Positions 54,801 to 63,488 of a stretch of 64,000 bases of DNA are shown piece after piece. Each line of letters opens with the position of its first letter. The stretch's first letter is position 1. The position numbers were made by a program, and so were the translations under genes. This DNA comes from Fagopyrum homotropicum (taxonomy: Eukaryota; Streptophyta; Magnoliopsida; Caryophyllales; Polygonaceae). Where the stretch lies: the NCBI GenBank assembly GCA_033239125.1, contig BSWB01000003.1, forward strand, positions 29,155,001-29,219,000. Direction: 5' to 3'. The notes under the pieces are model-generated. The model did no database searches and was not told the DNA's origin. It saw only the letters and a program-made list of their open reading frames with translations.

Positions 54801-57227
54801 GCGAAACTGAATGATGCTGAACTAGAGAAACTTATGCATGTTCTAAGACAACATAGGAGAGCATTAGGTTATAATATTGATGATTTAGTAGCAATAAAAC
54901 CTTCCCTATGTATGCACAAAATTCTAATGGAAGAGGATTACAAGCCTTCACGCCAACCTCAAAGACGGTTAAATCCGGTCATGAAAGAGGTCGTGAAGAA
55001 AGACATCCTTAAGCTACTTGATGCAGGTATCATCTTTCCTATTTCCGATAGCAAATGGGTGAGTCCAGTACAGGTAGTACCAAAGAAAGGAGGCATTACC
55101 GTTGTTGCCAATCAAAACAACGAACTTATTCCCACATGGACAGTTACAGGGTGGCGAATGTGCATCGACTACCGTAAACTGAACGTGGCTACTAGGAAGG
55201 ACCACTTTCCCCTTCCTTTTATTGATCAAATGTTGGAAAGGTTAGCCCAACATTCTTACTTTTGTTATCTAGATGGATATAGCTGTTTCTTTCAGATTCC
55301 CATTCACCCGGATGATCAAGAGAAGACGACTTTCACGTGCCCTTGGGGTACGTTTGCTTATAGAAGAATGCCATTCGGTCTATGCAACGCTCCAGCCACC
55401 TTCCAAAGGTGTATGATGACAATCTTCTCCGAATACGTAGAGAATATCATGGAAGTCTTCATGGATGACTTTTTGGTATATGGTTCTTCCTTTGATAACT
55501 GTCTCTCTAACCATTCACTAGTTCTTAAGAGATGTGAGGACACTAACTTAGTCTTAAACTGGGAAAAGTATCATTTCATGGTCACCGAAGGAATTGTGTT
55601 AGGTCATCTAGTATCACAAAGAGGAATAGAGGTTGATAGAGCTAAGATAGAAACTATCGAAAAGTTACCTCCTCCCTCTTCGGTAAAAGGAATAAGAAGT
55701 TTCTTAGGACATGCAGGCTTCTATAGGAGATTCATAAAGGATTTTTATAAGACTTCAAAACCATTGACTAATCTTTTGATGAAAGATGCAACTTTCGAAT
55801 TTTCGAAGGATTGTTTAGATGCTTTTTGCAGGATCAAAGAAGCTTTGATTTCAGCGCCAATCATCCAACCACCCGATTGGAACCTTCCTTTCGAGGTTAT
55901 GTGCGATGCAAGCGATATCGCTATAGGAGCCGTTCTTGGACAGAAGAAAGATGGTCGCAGTCATGCCATCTACTATGCTAGCAAAACGCTAGACGAGGCT
56001 CAATACAACTATGCCACCACGGAAAAGGAACTCTTAGCTGTAGTTTACGCTTTTGAAAAGTTTCATTCCTATCTTGTAGGTGCAAAAGTGATTGTCTATA
56101 CAGATCATTCGGTAATACGCTACTTATTCACGATGAAGGATGCGAAGCCAAGGCTTCTAAGATGGATCTTACTCTTACAAGAGTTTGATTTGGAAATTCG
56201 TGATAAGAAAGGGTTGGAAAACTCCGTGGCCGACCATCTTAGTCGTCTTCCACACCTCACCGACGAGACGGATGAACTCCCTATAGACGACTCATTCCCT
56301 GACGAGCAACTACATGAGATTGAAGAGTGTCTTCAACACATTTCAAAAGGTAATGATCCATGGTTTGCTGACATTGTGAATTACCTTGTTTGTCAGGAGA
56401 TTCCCCCCGGAATTTTATATGCACAAAGGAAGAAGTTCTTTAAGGACATCCGGCACTTCTATTGGAACGAACCTCTTCTATTCAAAAGAGGTCCCGATGG
56501 CATATACAGGAGATGTATCCCAGAAGATGAGGTGGATAGTGTCGTCCGCCATTGCCATTCTCTTCCATGTGGAGGACATGCTAGTTCCCATAAGACTTGT
56601 GCTAAGGTACTTCGTTCCGGTTTCTTTTGGCCTACACTATTCAAAGATGTGAAAAAGTTTGTTGTTGCTTGTGATGCTTGTCAAAGGACAGGTAATATAT
56701 CAAGGAGGAATGAGATGCCTCTCAACAACATACAAGAAGTAGAGATCTTCGATGTATGGGGCGTAGATTTTATGGGACCTTTCCCATCTTCATGCGGAAA
56801 CCAATATATACTTCTTGTCGTAGAATATGTCTCAAGATGGGTAGAGGCAATCGCTTCTCCTACTAATCATGCAATGGTAGTGGTGAAGTTCTTCAATAGA
56901 ACGATCTTCCCTAGGTTCGGAACTCCCCAAACCATCATTAGTGACGGAGGAACACATTTCACAGCCCGTCGATTTGAGACTCTATTGGCTAAGTATGGGG
57001 TGACCCATAAGATAACTACACCATACCATCCGCAAACTAGCGGACAAGTTGAGATCTCTAATAGAGAGATCAAGGGAATTTTAGAGAAAATTGTCTCTAA
57101 AACGAGGAAGGATTGGTCAATGAAGCTTGACGATGCATTATGGGCGTACAGGATAGCCTTCAAGACACCAATAGGTACGACTCCGTATAATCTTGTCTAT
57201 GGTAAATCTTGTCATCTTCCTGTATAG
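51837..57227 (+). CDS. Athila F Gag-Pol polyprotein, open 1796 codons
   Basis: Single open frame from ATG 51837 (MRKTRSTKDLVPFDPELEK); the frame extends 30 bases further up but without ATG. Order: coiled-coil-like N-terminus (residues 25-85); Gag core (about 225-310); Asn-rich tract (about 411-457) in place of a zinc knuckle; protease CDLGASVSII (Asp about 689); spacer with F-type dyads (about 875-915); RT (KLLDAGIIFPISDSKW, PFGLCNAPATF, FMDDFLVYG with Asp 1210); RNase H (CDASDIAIGAVLG about 1355, SVADHLSRL about 1465). Integrase follows with an HHCC region (about 1572-1618) and catalytic Asp 1644, Asp 1703 and Glu 1739 (D-35-E). It ends at TAG 57225-57227, where other copies have Glu, so the last ~135 codons are cut off. 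Confidence 0.93.
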   Translation: MRKTRSTKDLVPFDPELEKTLRRKWKEKKMAENNERNLQAELNEAQRQLQLSEKARLDAETSHQFQIDELRAMMLDMKLELNESRKKKKVKTPTKSIRNDSSDDEELDPDMPKLEEIDPLLHPVRNTPKQRVVPRLPTRDVRVANEGDRPRTLGQRMDPIQQPRRLGVDFGAEDIQEFSFSPQVITMVRQSQYGGESTESPHQHLQNFEILMETMKPKKATTSNYKIKPFFFSLKDKALAWYQILPPANLATWEELSSEFLTKFFPPSKTAELRGKINAFSMKTNESLFQSWERFQDLLLDCPHHGISKLELLEIYYKGLDVETQFNLQSLSCGTFMDMREVDAWDFIEKQAQVIEKYSHRKVEPNSRNQGDPGVKLNQASQTQIFTLNNEIKKLKEVLKTSLQRTKEQEANYMGRDNDQRNDYRHNNRNSNWNNNNRNSNSNHWRSNQQAPGNPYSHAEKALTPPSSSTPLKSQEQSSNGSNKPDPMLETILGKLQGLESYITSVDKAHKALESQVFNKAGEVPRDQGKLPGKTEDNPKGRVMTITTRSGITTTDPQPKVVETTTKEGREKEKEDIYILPPAYKPPLPIPQSRARARLDKHFGKFVELMSKLHINIPFMNAILGMPAYGKFLKEILSNKRKLEDIGEVKMSMESSELIKTMTENMPPKLRDPGSFCIPITLGEATYDALCDLGASVSIIPLALCKAVGLGEPRPVKITLYMVDRSTTKPVGILEDIPVKLGKFYIPIDFVVLDILADYPVAIILGRPFLATSGCMVDCKNGQLSFNIGAEKVEFILSSLIKEPALRDDVFDIFDEEESREVVSSILIKDPLQKVLSMSIMEEGVEHDCNEDVKALDDMEEETGTRFEELELTPETVKKNDLHKLNRPILEKSTRFFTTERKIVPQIVQFTSAEVDPVANFLDSPNFTAAVLNSNDTSSPPSEASPMTSEGHESSSIKAPPSLELKPLPTHLRYAFLGINSTYPVIVNAKLNDAELEKLMHVLRQHRRALGYNIDDLVAIKPSLCMHKILMEEDYKPSRQPQRRLNPVMKEVVKKDILKLLDAGIIFPISDSKWVSPVQVVPKKGGITVVANQNNELIPTWTVTGWRMCIDYRKLNVATRKDHFPLPFIDQMLERLAQHSYFCYLDGYSCFFQIPIHPDDQEKTTFTCPWGTFAYRRMPFGLCNAPATFQRCMMTIFSEYVENIMEVFMDDFLVYGSSFDNCLSNHSLVLKRCEDTNLVLNWEKYHFMVTEGIVLGHLVSQRGIEVDRAKIETIEKLPPPSSVKGIRSFLGHAGFYRRFIKDFYKTSKPLTNLLMKDATFEFSKDCLDAFCRIKEALISAPIIQPPDWNLPFEVMCDASDIAIGAVLGQKKDGRSHAIYYASKTLDEAQYNYATTEKELLAVVYAFEKFHSYLVGAKVIVYTDHSVIRYLFTMKDAKPRLLRWILLLQEFDLEIRDKKGLENSVADHLSRLPHLTDETDELPIDDSFPDEQLHEIEECLQHISKGNDPWFADIVNYLVCQEIPPGILYAQRKKFFKDIRHFYWNEPLLFKRGPDGIYRRCIPEDEVDSVVRHCHSLPCGGHASSHKTCAKVLRSGFFWPTLFKDVKKFVVACDACQRTGNISRRNEMPLNNIQEVEIFDVWGVDFMGPFPSSCGNQYILLVVEYVSRWVEAIASPTNHAMVVVKFFNRTIFPRFGTPQTIISDGGTHFTARRFETLLAKYGVTHKITTPYHPQTSGQVEISNREIKGILEKIVSKTRKDWSMKLDDALWAYRIAFKTPIGTTPYNLVYGKSCHLPV

Positions 57228-57633
57228 CTAGAGCATAAAGCATATTGGGCTATCAAGTGGCTCAACTTTGACATGAAAGAAACCGGAGAGAAGCGGCTCT
57301 TAGATATCAATGAGCTAGATGAGATCCGGCTAAATGCGTATGAAAACGCAAAGATCTACAAGGAACGGACAAAGCGTTGGCATGATAAGCATATCATTCC
57401 AAAAGATCTAAAAGAGGGAGATCAAGTCCTTCTATTCAACTCGAGGCTTCATCTATTTCCAAGTAAGCTTAAATCCTGTTGGACAAGACCTTATGTAATT
57501 AAACGAATTTTCCCCATGGTGCAGTTGAAGTATGGGGTGAACAAAGCGGAAGTTTCAAAGTTAATGGCCAACGCATGAAGAAATACACACCGGAAGCTCC
57601 GGTTGAGGAGATAGCTCCTATCCTCCTCCAGTG
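57228..57633 (+). pseudogene. Athila F integrase C-terminal tail (cut off)
   Basis: Continues the polyprotein after the nonsense codon: YWAIKWLNFDMKE, ELDEIRLNAYENAKIYKERT, GDQVLLFNSRLHLFP, YVIKRIFP. A 1-base deletion in a C run near 57513 shifts the frame; the last part (SGSFKVNGQRMKKYTPEAP, to TGA 57633) is in another frame. Confidence 0.85.
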
Positions 57634-57670
57634 AACACAAACCATACACCGTCCAGCTAAAGACGATAAA

Positions 57671-57696
57671 TCAAGCGCTTCTTGGGAGGCAACCCA
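57671..57696 (+). promoter_or_regulatory. Conserved post-pol hairpin (F)
   Basis: CAAGCGCTTCTTGGGAGGCA then ACCCATGA; core as in A, D and E, 38 bp after the end of pol. Confidence 0.65.
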
Positions 57697-57904
57697 TGAT
57701 AGTATAGTTTTTCCCTCCTTTCATCACTTAGTTAGAATAGATTAGTTGCTTTGTTTCTTTGTGTTCGCTTTGTATTTGTTCCTCGATGCACTCTTGGTTT
57801 GTCGTGTCATTAATCGCATGAAATTAGGTCCAAATTGAGAGATCCATGGAGAAAGGGAGCATAAATCAGTTCAATCTTCAATTTCCAAGAAGAACAAGGA
57901 AGGA

Positions 57905-58100
57905 AATCGAGTTACATTAAGTTAATCGTTCGATTCAGGAACAGAGCAAGTCAATTTTTGACAACAGAAAGATAAATCGACCCACCAGATCGACCTACAG
58001 AGAAAAATTGTCCGATTTTTCATGTGTTAAGAGAAAATGTAAGAAAATCGCCCCGACGATTAAATCGACCCAGAAAATCGCCCGATTTTCTTCACAATTT
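57905..58100 (+). repeat. AAATCG-NN-CGATTT dyad array before internal TATA of F
   Basis: TTAATCGTTCGATTC, AATTGTCCGATTTTT and AAAATCGCCCGATTTT (58074-58089) plus half sites AAATCGACCC; the last ends 20 bp before the TATA box. Confidence 0.78.
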
Positions 58101-58108
58101 CTCAAGCC

Positions 58109-58117
58109 TATATAAAG
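58109..58117 (+). promoter_or_regulatory. Candidate internal promoter (TATA) of Athila F eORF
   Basis: GCCTATATAAAGAC followed by a C/T-rich patch and ACGATTCTTGGCTCCAAACT; 450 bp before the eORF ATG. Confidence 0.6.
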
Positions 58118-58560
58118 ACTTAAACACTCGATTCCCTCATTCCAAACACTTCCACTCTCGATTTCTCTCTCTCAAGAACTCCGAAAATCGCTCATACCCT
58201 ACAATCCTCATTCCTTAATCGTTTTACACGATTCTTGGCTCCAAACTGAAGCATTTTCAACAAGGAACAAGGATCTAGCAACAACAAGCATGGCAATCGA
58301 CTCTTTCATACGGAATTCAGGTTTTTCATTCCAAAACCTAAGTTTCTAATTCGAAATTGAATCTTGCTTAGAAAGTGTTTGTTTGCTGAGATTGATTGAG
58401 GGGTTTGATTAGGAATCATTATAGGAAACTGTGTGTGGTGATAGCTTAGTCAGAACTTTACATAATTGTGAGAATCGTTAAAATCGAGAGAAAAATCGAC
58501 CTTACCCAGAAAAATCGGCCGATTTGTGTGAAGAACAGGTCGATTTTTTTTGCTGCAGAA

Positions 58561-59935
58561 ATGGATATTGTGAAGAGAATAACTAGAAATACGGGGAAGA
58601 AGAAGGGATCTTCTTCCAGAGCCCGTCCACCACCTCCACTACCCTCTCAAAATACTCCAAAGCTCCCCCCTCCTCTATCCAAACACTAGAAAAGATACGA
58701 ACGTATCTTAGATCGCCCATTCACCCCTCCTCGATACATTGTACTAGATGACCTAGATTCCTTGTTTGTTCGAGAGGATGCAGATATGATGCTTGATAGA
58801 GTTGGGCTGAGACTGATTGCTATGATTAGGGAGGATGCATATACCGAGATCACCCTAGAGTTCCTTAGTACATTTGAGCATGACCCTAGAGAGAGGACGG
58901 TCACATTCCGCCTTATGAACCAAGATCATGCTATGTCTATTGCTACTTTTGGAGATTTGTTTGGCTTTTCACAATCTGATGCAGGCACTTTTGCGAGAGG
59001 TAGTACATAGGATCCTTAGTGAGAGCCTATTCGCACGGATAGAGACTCCACAGAAGCTCAAGGCTGATGAGCTTTTTATCCTATACTATATGACATCCAC
59101 CACCATCCCCGACATCACCTCCATGCTTGCTGACTATCTTGGAAAGATAGCCAACAAAGCTAAGGGTGACATTTGTGCTGGAGGCCTTGTCACTCATGTG
59201 GCAAAGGCATTGGAGTTAGACTTCTCGGGATGCACTCTAGCTGAAAGTGCCCTACCTTTAGGTTCACAGCGGTTGGTTGTTCGACATGTTTTGATTCCTC
59301 GAGGGAGAGGAACCCTTCATGTGCCCATGCCATGGCACAAGGATCCAAAGAAGAAGCCATCCGAGATCATTTGGAAGTCCGAGTACACTATTCAGAGCAA
59401 GAGGAACTGGAAGGAGACATTCGAGTTGATGCTTGAGGAGTTATCTCCTCCTATTTACTATGATGATGATGCAGGTGACACTGAGGATGAGGAGGATGAT
59501 GAGGATGGAGGTCAGGAGACCATGCTGGAGTTCGAGAGTGACACTCACAGTGGTCACGCCACGGATGCCATGGACACCGACACTCATGGTGGAGGACCTA
59601 GCAGGACTAGTAGAGGTGACGAGGAGACAGAGGATGACATCCAGCCACCTCGCCACTCCTGTGGACATGCCCCGAGCCATGGACGAGGACGTCGACTTCC
59701 CCGCCACTTTAGAGACTTAGTCTCTAGCTTCCAGAGCCTCCGCACCGACTATCGCGCTCTCCACACCGACAATGACACCTTGAACACTCAGTTCAGGGAG
59801 TATAGGCAGAAGACGGACGCTAGGTACTCTTCCTACGACGGTTAGATGAGAGACTTATACTACCATCAGTTTGGCCACTTCTACGATCCTAGTGCACCGA
59901 TGTATCCTCCACCACCACCACCGACCGAGGATTGA
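58561..59935 (+). pseudogene. Athila F eORF, broken
   Basis: ATG 58561 (MDIVKRITRNTGKKKGSSSRA, basic then Pro-rich). TAG at 58687, a frame change near 58985, and TAG at about 59843 break it. The conserved core matches D and A: DRVGLRLIAMIREDAYTEIT, ERTVTFRLMNQDH, FGDLFGFSQ, LFARIETPQKLKADEL, GDICAGGLVTHVA, RHVLIPRGRGTLHVPMPW. An acidic tract (DTEDEEDDEDGG), a His/Arg-rich stretch (HSCGHAPSHGRGRR), a coiled-coil-like stretch (FQSLRTDYRALHTDNDTLNT) and a Pro-rich end (PPPPPPTED) follow. No membrane segment is evident. Confidence 0.8.
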
Positions 59936-59988
59936 GCTTCCACTTCTTTTACATTGTAAGTATTTTTCTCCATCTTATTATTGATTTT

Positions 59989-60028
59989 CACATTGGGGAC
60001 AATGTGGATGTTAAGTATGGGGTGGGGG
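59989..60028 (+). promoter_or_regulatory. Athila F internal polypurine module
   Basis: Perfect hairpin CACATTG, loop GGGA, CAATGTG, then GATGTTAAGTATGGGGTGGGGG. Confidence 0.8.
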
Positions 60029-60594
60029 TACTTACAATACCTTTTATTTCATCTTAGCAAATCTATGCACTTTATACTACTCTTGATGATTTGGCCTGTT
60101 ATAACTCTTACGTTACTTGCATTCCACTATGACATTTGCATTTGCATGATCTTCTTCAAATTCTATGAATTTTCAAAAATCTTGTGCTTCTTATGATGGA
60201 AATGACCTCTATGATGAGAATTGTGATGTGGATAGGCAAAAAGATGACTTGGTTTTGTTGAGATTTTAATCATAGCATGAATAAGCTTACTTTTGTTACT
60301 TGAACACATGAATAAGTTATATGATTTAGATGTTTTGATAAGAGAATGAAATAATAGTCGAAGCTATATTGCAAGTTCTTTTACATCATATAAGGATGAC
60401 TAAGGCAATTAACTTCTTTTCTCTTCTCATATCTTGATCATGCTAGCCCCTCAATGAAATATGTGACCCTCCTTTTACCATCCGGGAATTAGGATAAGTG
60501 ATAGAAAAAAAAAGGCATGTTTGATGTGGGAGGGCCAAAGAAAATGTGTTAAATGAAAGTGTAGCAATTCATAAGTTTGGGGACGTTGAACATG

Positions 60595-60770
60595 AGGATG
60601 AGTAACTCGGCACCATTGACATAGCCGGGTGTTTGTGTCTTGCCAAAGTCCGATTGAACGACAAGTCCTAACGGGATATGGTATGTGCATCAAGGGTTTG
60701 AGGCATCTCGAAATTGAGAAACGCCGATCTCCTAGGCTTCGGTTTTTGTGCACCGCTGTCCATACTCTCA
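60595..60770 (+). ncRNA. Conserved Athila 3' block (F)
   Basis: GATGAGTAACTCGGCACCAT, GACATAGCCGGGTGTTTGTG, TCTTGCCAAAGTCCGATTGA, GGTATGTGCATCAAGGGTTT and CCTAGGCTTCGGTTTTTGTG in order. Most complete copy in the window. No open frame. Confidence 0.5.
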
Positions 60771-60995
60771 AAAAGTAAAGTATAAAGAAAACAAAGCTTT
60801 CTACATGCAAAGCATGTGCGGTGAAGTAAATTTTTGAAGGTATTATGTGGTTCATCTTTCCCCGATTAGCACCACAATTGCCTAAAAGAATTCCTTCCCC
60901 TAATACGTTTCTTAGACCTTTCCTTTGATTAGAAGACCTTGAGACTTTTATGCATGTGTTTAAGGCTTCATGGCTTAGATTTGTTTGACTTTAAT

Positions 60996-61129
60996 TACCT
61001 CTACATCTTTATCGTGTCCTTTATTTGTGTTTTCAACAAAGAAAAGAGAGTTAGTTCATCTTATAGTTATCATTGATACATACTTTGCCTTCCTATACCT
61101 CTACATCTTTATCGTGTCCTTTATTTGTG
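60996..61129 (+). repeat. 34-bp direct repeat at a rearranged LTR edge
   Basis: TACCTCTACATCTTTATCGT... occurs identically at 60996-61029 and 61096-61129, exactly 100 bp apart; the second copy runs straight into LTR sequence. Confidence 0.85.
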
Positions 61130-61816
61130 AGATTTCTTTGTTCCATAGAAGTAATTGTGGTTTTTGAACACGAATTTGACTTACTTAAGATTTTGAATGT
61201 GCTTTATGTTCTTTATCCCAACCTTGATTAACCTTTTTAACCTCTAATTGAATGTATGAAGAGACTTCAAACTTGATTCTACATTTAATAGATTAAGATT
61301 TCAAGAATTGGGTAATAGAGAGACTCAACATCCTTTATTAAGATTTTGAATGTGCTTTCTGTTCTTTATCTTGGAGAGTCATATCGTGAGGTTTTAGATA
61401 GTTAGTTTGAACATAATTCTTGTATTTAGATCTTTCTATATTGCAGCCTCAACAACCTTTATAGAGAGAACCTTTGGATTAGATAAATAGGTTTCGGAAC
61501 TTCATCGTACGATACCTACCTTAGAACATATAATCTTGGCAATATAAACTCTGTCCTTATATCATTTAGAAGTGTCTTGAAACGAAAACCGAAGTCGGAT
61601 ACTTGAATCCTTGGAATCATTTCCCCCTTTATTAATCACAAAAGCTTTTGCATTTTCGCTAGATAATTGACTTTGAATTTATTCTCACCAAATCCCTGAG
61701 TTCGACTTTGGAATTCTTAACTTACTACAACTGATCCGTACACTGCGGGTTCGCTTTGCTTTGAGTTCTAGATATAAATATTAATACTTTGACGCACACA
61801 CTTTTTTGGGCGAACA
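61121..61816 (+). repeat. Athila F 3' LTR, truncated and rearranged
   Basis: Matches parts of the 5' LTR in the order 50682-50750, then 51236-51262, then 51111 to the end. The first ~620 bp of the LTR and the 3' polypurine tract are missing, and a 27-bp piece has been copied out of order. Confidence 0.85.
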
Positions 61817-62365
61817 GTATGTGCATCAAGGGATTGATGCATCTCAAGAAATTGATGATTGCTAATCTCCCAGGCTTCGGTTATTGTGCACCTCTCTCCT
61901 TGCATCCCAAAAAGTAAAGTAAAAAAAAAGAAAAGTGTGAAATAAGCAAAGCTTATTGGTGGATGATGTTGAAAGTCAAGTGAAAGTGAAGTGATAACCT
62001 TTTCCCGGATTCTAGCACCACATTACCTTCTATACATCCCTACCCTACACGTTTCTTGACCTTTCTTTTGGGAAGCCCTTGAGACCTCGAGCTTGTTGAT
62101 TGACTTAGTGGTTTAAACTGGATTATCCATGATTAATTTCGATAATTATGATTTATTATGCATTCTATGATTTTATGCAAAGATGAACAACTTTCTCATA
62201 TTTATAAAATATTTTGATCATATTTTGATTTTATATTCCATGAAGTATTCTCTTAGAGTGATCTATGATTGTAAGCACACCATTGAAATGTTTTGAAAGA
62301 CTTTTTCGTTGATCTTTATGACTCATAATCCATTCTATCTTGTATTTTATATTCAGAACTTGCTT
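61817..62365 (+). other. Athila D 3' non-coding region, second part
   Basis: Resumes after F with GTATGTGCATCAAGGGATT, the next words of the conserved 3' block (CCCAGGCTTCGGTTATTGTG). No gene. Confidence 0.75.
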
Positions 62366-62397
62366 GGGGACAAGAAAGGGCTAAGTATGGGGTATTT
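62360..62397 (+). promoter_or_regulatory. Athila D 3' polypurine tract and hairpin
   Basis: TTGCTTG, loop GGGA, CAAGAAA (only four to five pairs left), then GGGCTAAGTATGGGGTATTT abutting the LTR. Confidence 0.75.
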
Positions 62398-63483
62398 TGA
62401 TAGCATGAATTATTGTCTATATTTTGGGGCCTGTTTAGACGTTTTATCTTCAATAATCTACATGTTTGGATGTGTATTATGTGATTATATTGTCGTTTCA
62501 TCTACTTTTGCGGGAATCGAGGTCTACAGCAAGTTTCGTTGTAATCGTAGGTAAAATGGCACGTTTTGCATCAAAATGGAGCAAAAGGAGCTAAGGAGTC
62601 ATTTGAGCTACATTCAAGAGCTTAAGGAAGAATCCAGGAATCATGAAAATAGATTGAAGATTCACTTTGGACCAGATTTGAAAGATTTCACATTCAGTTG
62701 TGATTCACCTCGGTCAGCTATAGTACCATCTCGACCGAGGTGATCCAGAGGAGCTGACTCGACCGAGGCGAACACCTTGGACGCGGCAAGAATATTTTAT
62801 TCTTGGCTGAGATCTTTTATTTTTGGAAAGATGATCTTATATTTTTGGGCTGGATTCCTGGAAGGAAGTAGATAATTTAGCCCATATATTTTATCTATTT
62901 TTATAAGAAAAGATCTTTCTAAGATATCTTATCTTTGGAGATTAATTTTCCTATAAAAACGGTTGGATTTTCCACAAATCCGTATCCCGCTTACCGTGCT
63001 TAGACATCCGCTATCACCCGGAAGACGCTTAGAGCAGCCGTTTTACCCTACCGTAGTTGGGAGATTTGAAGAATCTTTTTGAAGGTTGAAGGAAGATTGA
63101 AGGAAGGAAGTTTATAGCTTTTGTGAAGGGTTTTGTAAGACTTTCTATTCCACTTTAGTAACACCTTCCCTTTGCAAAAAACCTCACCTTTGTCCGCTTA
63201 TCTTGAGATCTTTAGTTGGAACCACAACTAGATGCTTTAATCCCTAGAATTGCATATTTCCCTTATTGACTTTTATCATCTTTGATTGTTTTAATTGCTT
63301 TGTGGTTAGTAATTGCTAAAGCTTACCTATTCCGACTTTGTTTCACTAAGTCCCTGTGATCGACCCCTGAAATTCCTTGCTTTTTACTACGATTGACCCG
63401 TATACTGCAGGTTCGCATCCTTGTTTTAAGCTTACATCTAGGGTTATAAATTTAAAGCTTGCACGCACCGTTTGGAGCGAACA
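62398..63483 (+). repeat. Athila D 3' LTR (1086 bp, internally deleted)
   Basis: Same ends as 31326-33101 but missing about 690 bp (junction near 63143), which removed the GAGACTTACCCGGTAA repeats. TATA box at 62952. D-type dyads at 62705-62775. Confidence 0.9.
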
Positions 63484-63488
63484 ATGGC
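63484..63488. repeat. Target site duplication of Athila D, right
   Basis: ATGGC, as at 31321-31325. Confidence 0.9.

Larger units (their letters stand above)
40658..61816 (+). mobile_element. Athila F (interrupted by E)
   Basis: Plus-strand Athila inserted in the 3' region of D, own sequence 40658-41162 and 50568-61816 (about 11.75 kb). Ends TGATGACATG...GGGCGAACA. It has the best preserved Gag-Pol of the window, a damaged eORF, and a rearranged 3' LTR. Aligned LTR parts differ by about 3% (by-eye count). Confidence 0.9.
31326..63483 (+). mobile_element. Athila D (interrupted by F and E)
   Basis: Plus-strand Athila inserted in the integrase gene of element A. Ends are TGATAGCATG...GAACA with 5-bp duplications. 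Its own sequence is 31326-40657 and 61817-63483 (about 11 kb); the rest is nested F and E. It has gag, protease, RT-RNase H and eORF but no integrase. LTR pair differs by about 3% (by-eye count over 0.73 kb). Confidence 0.9.
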
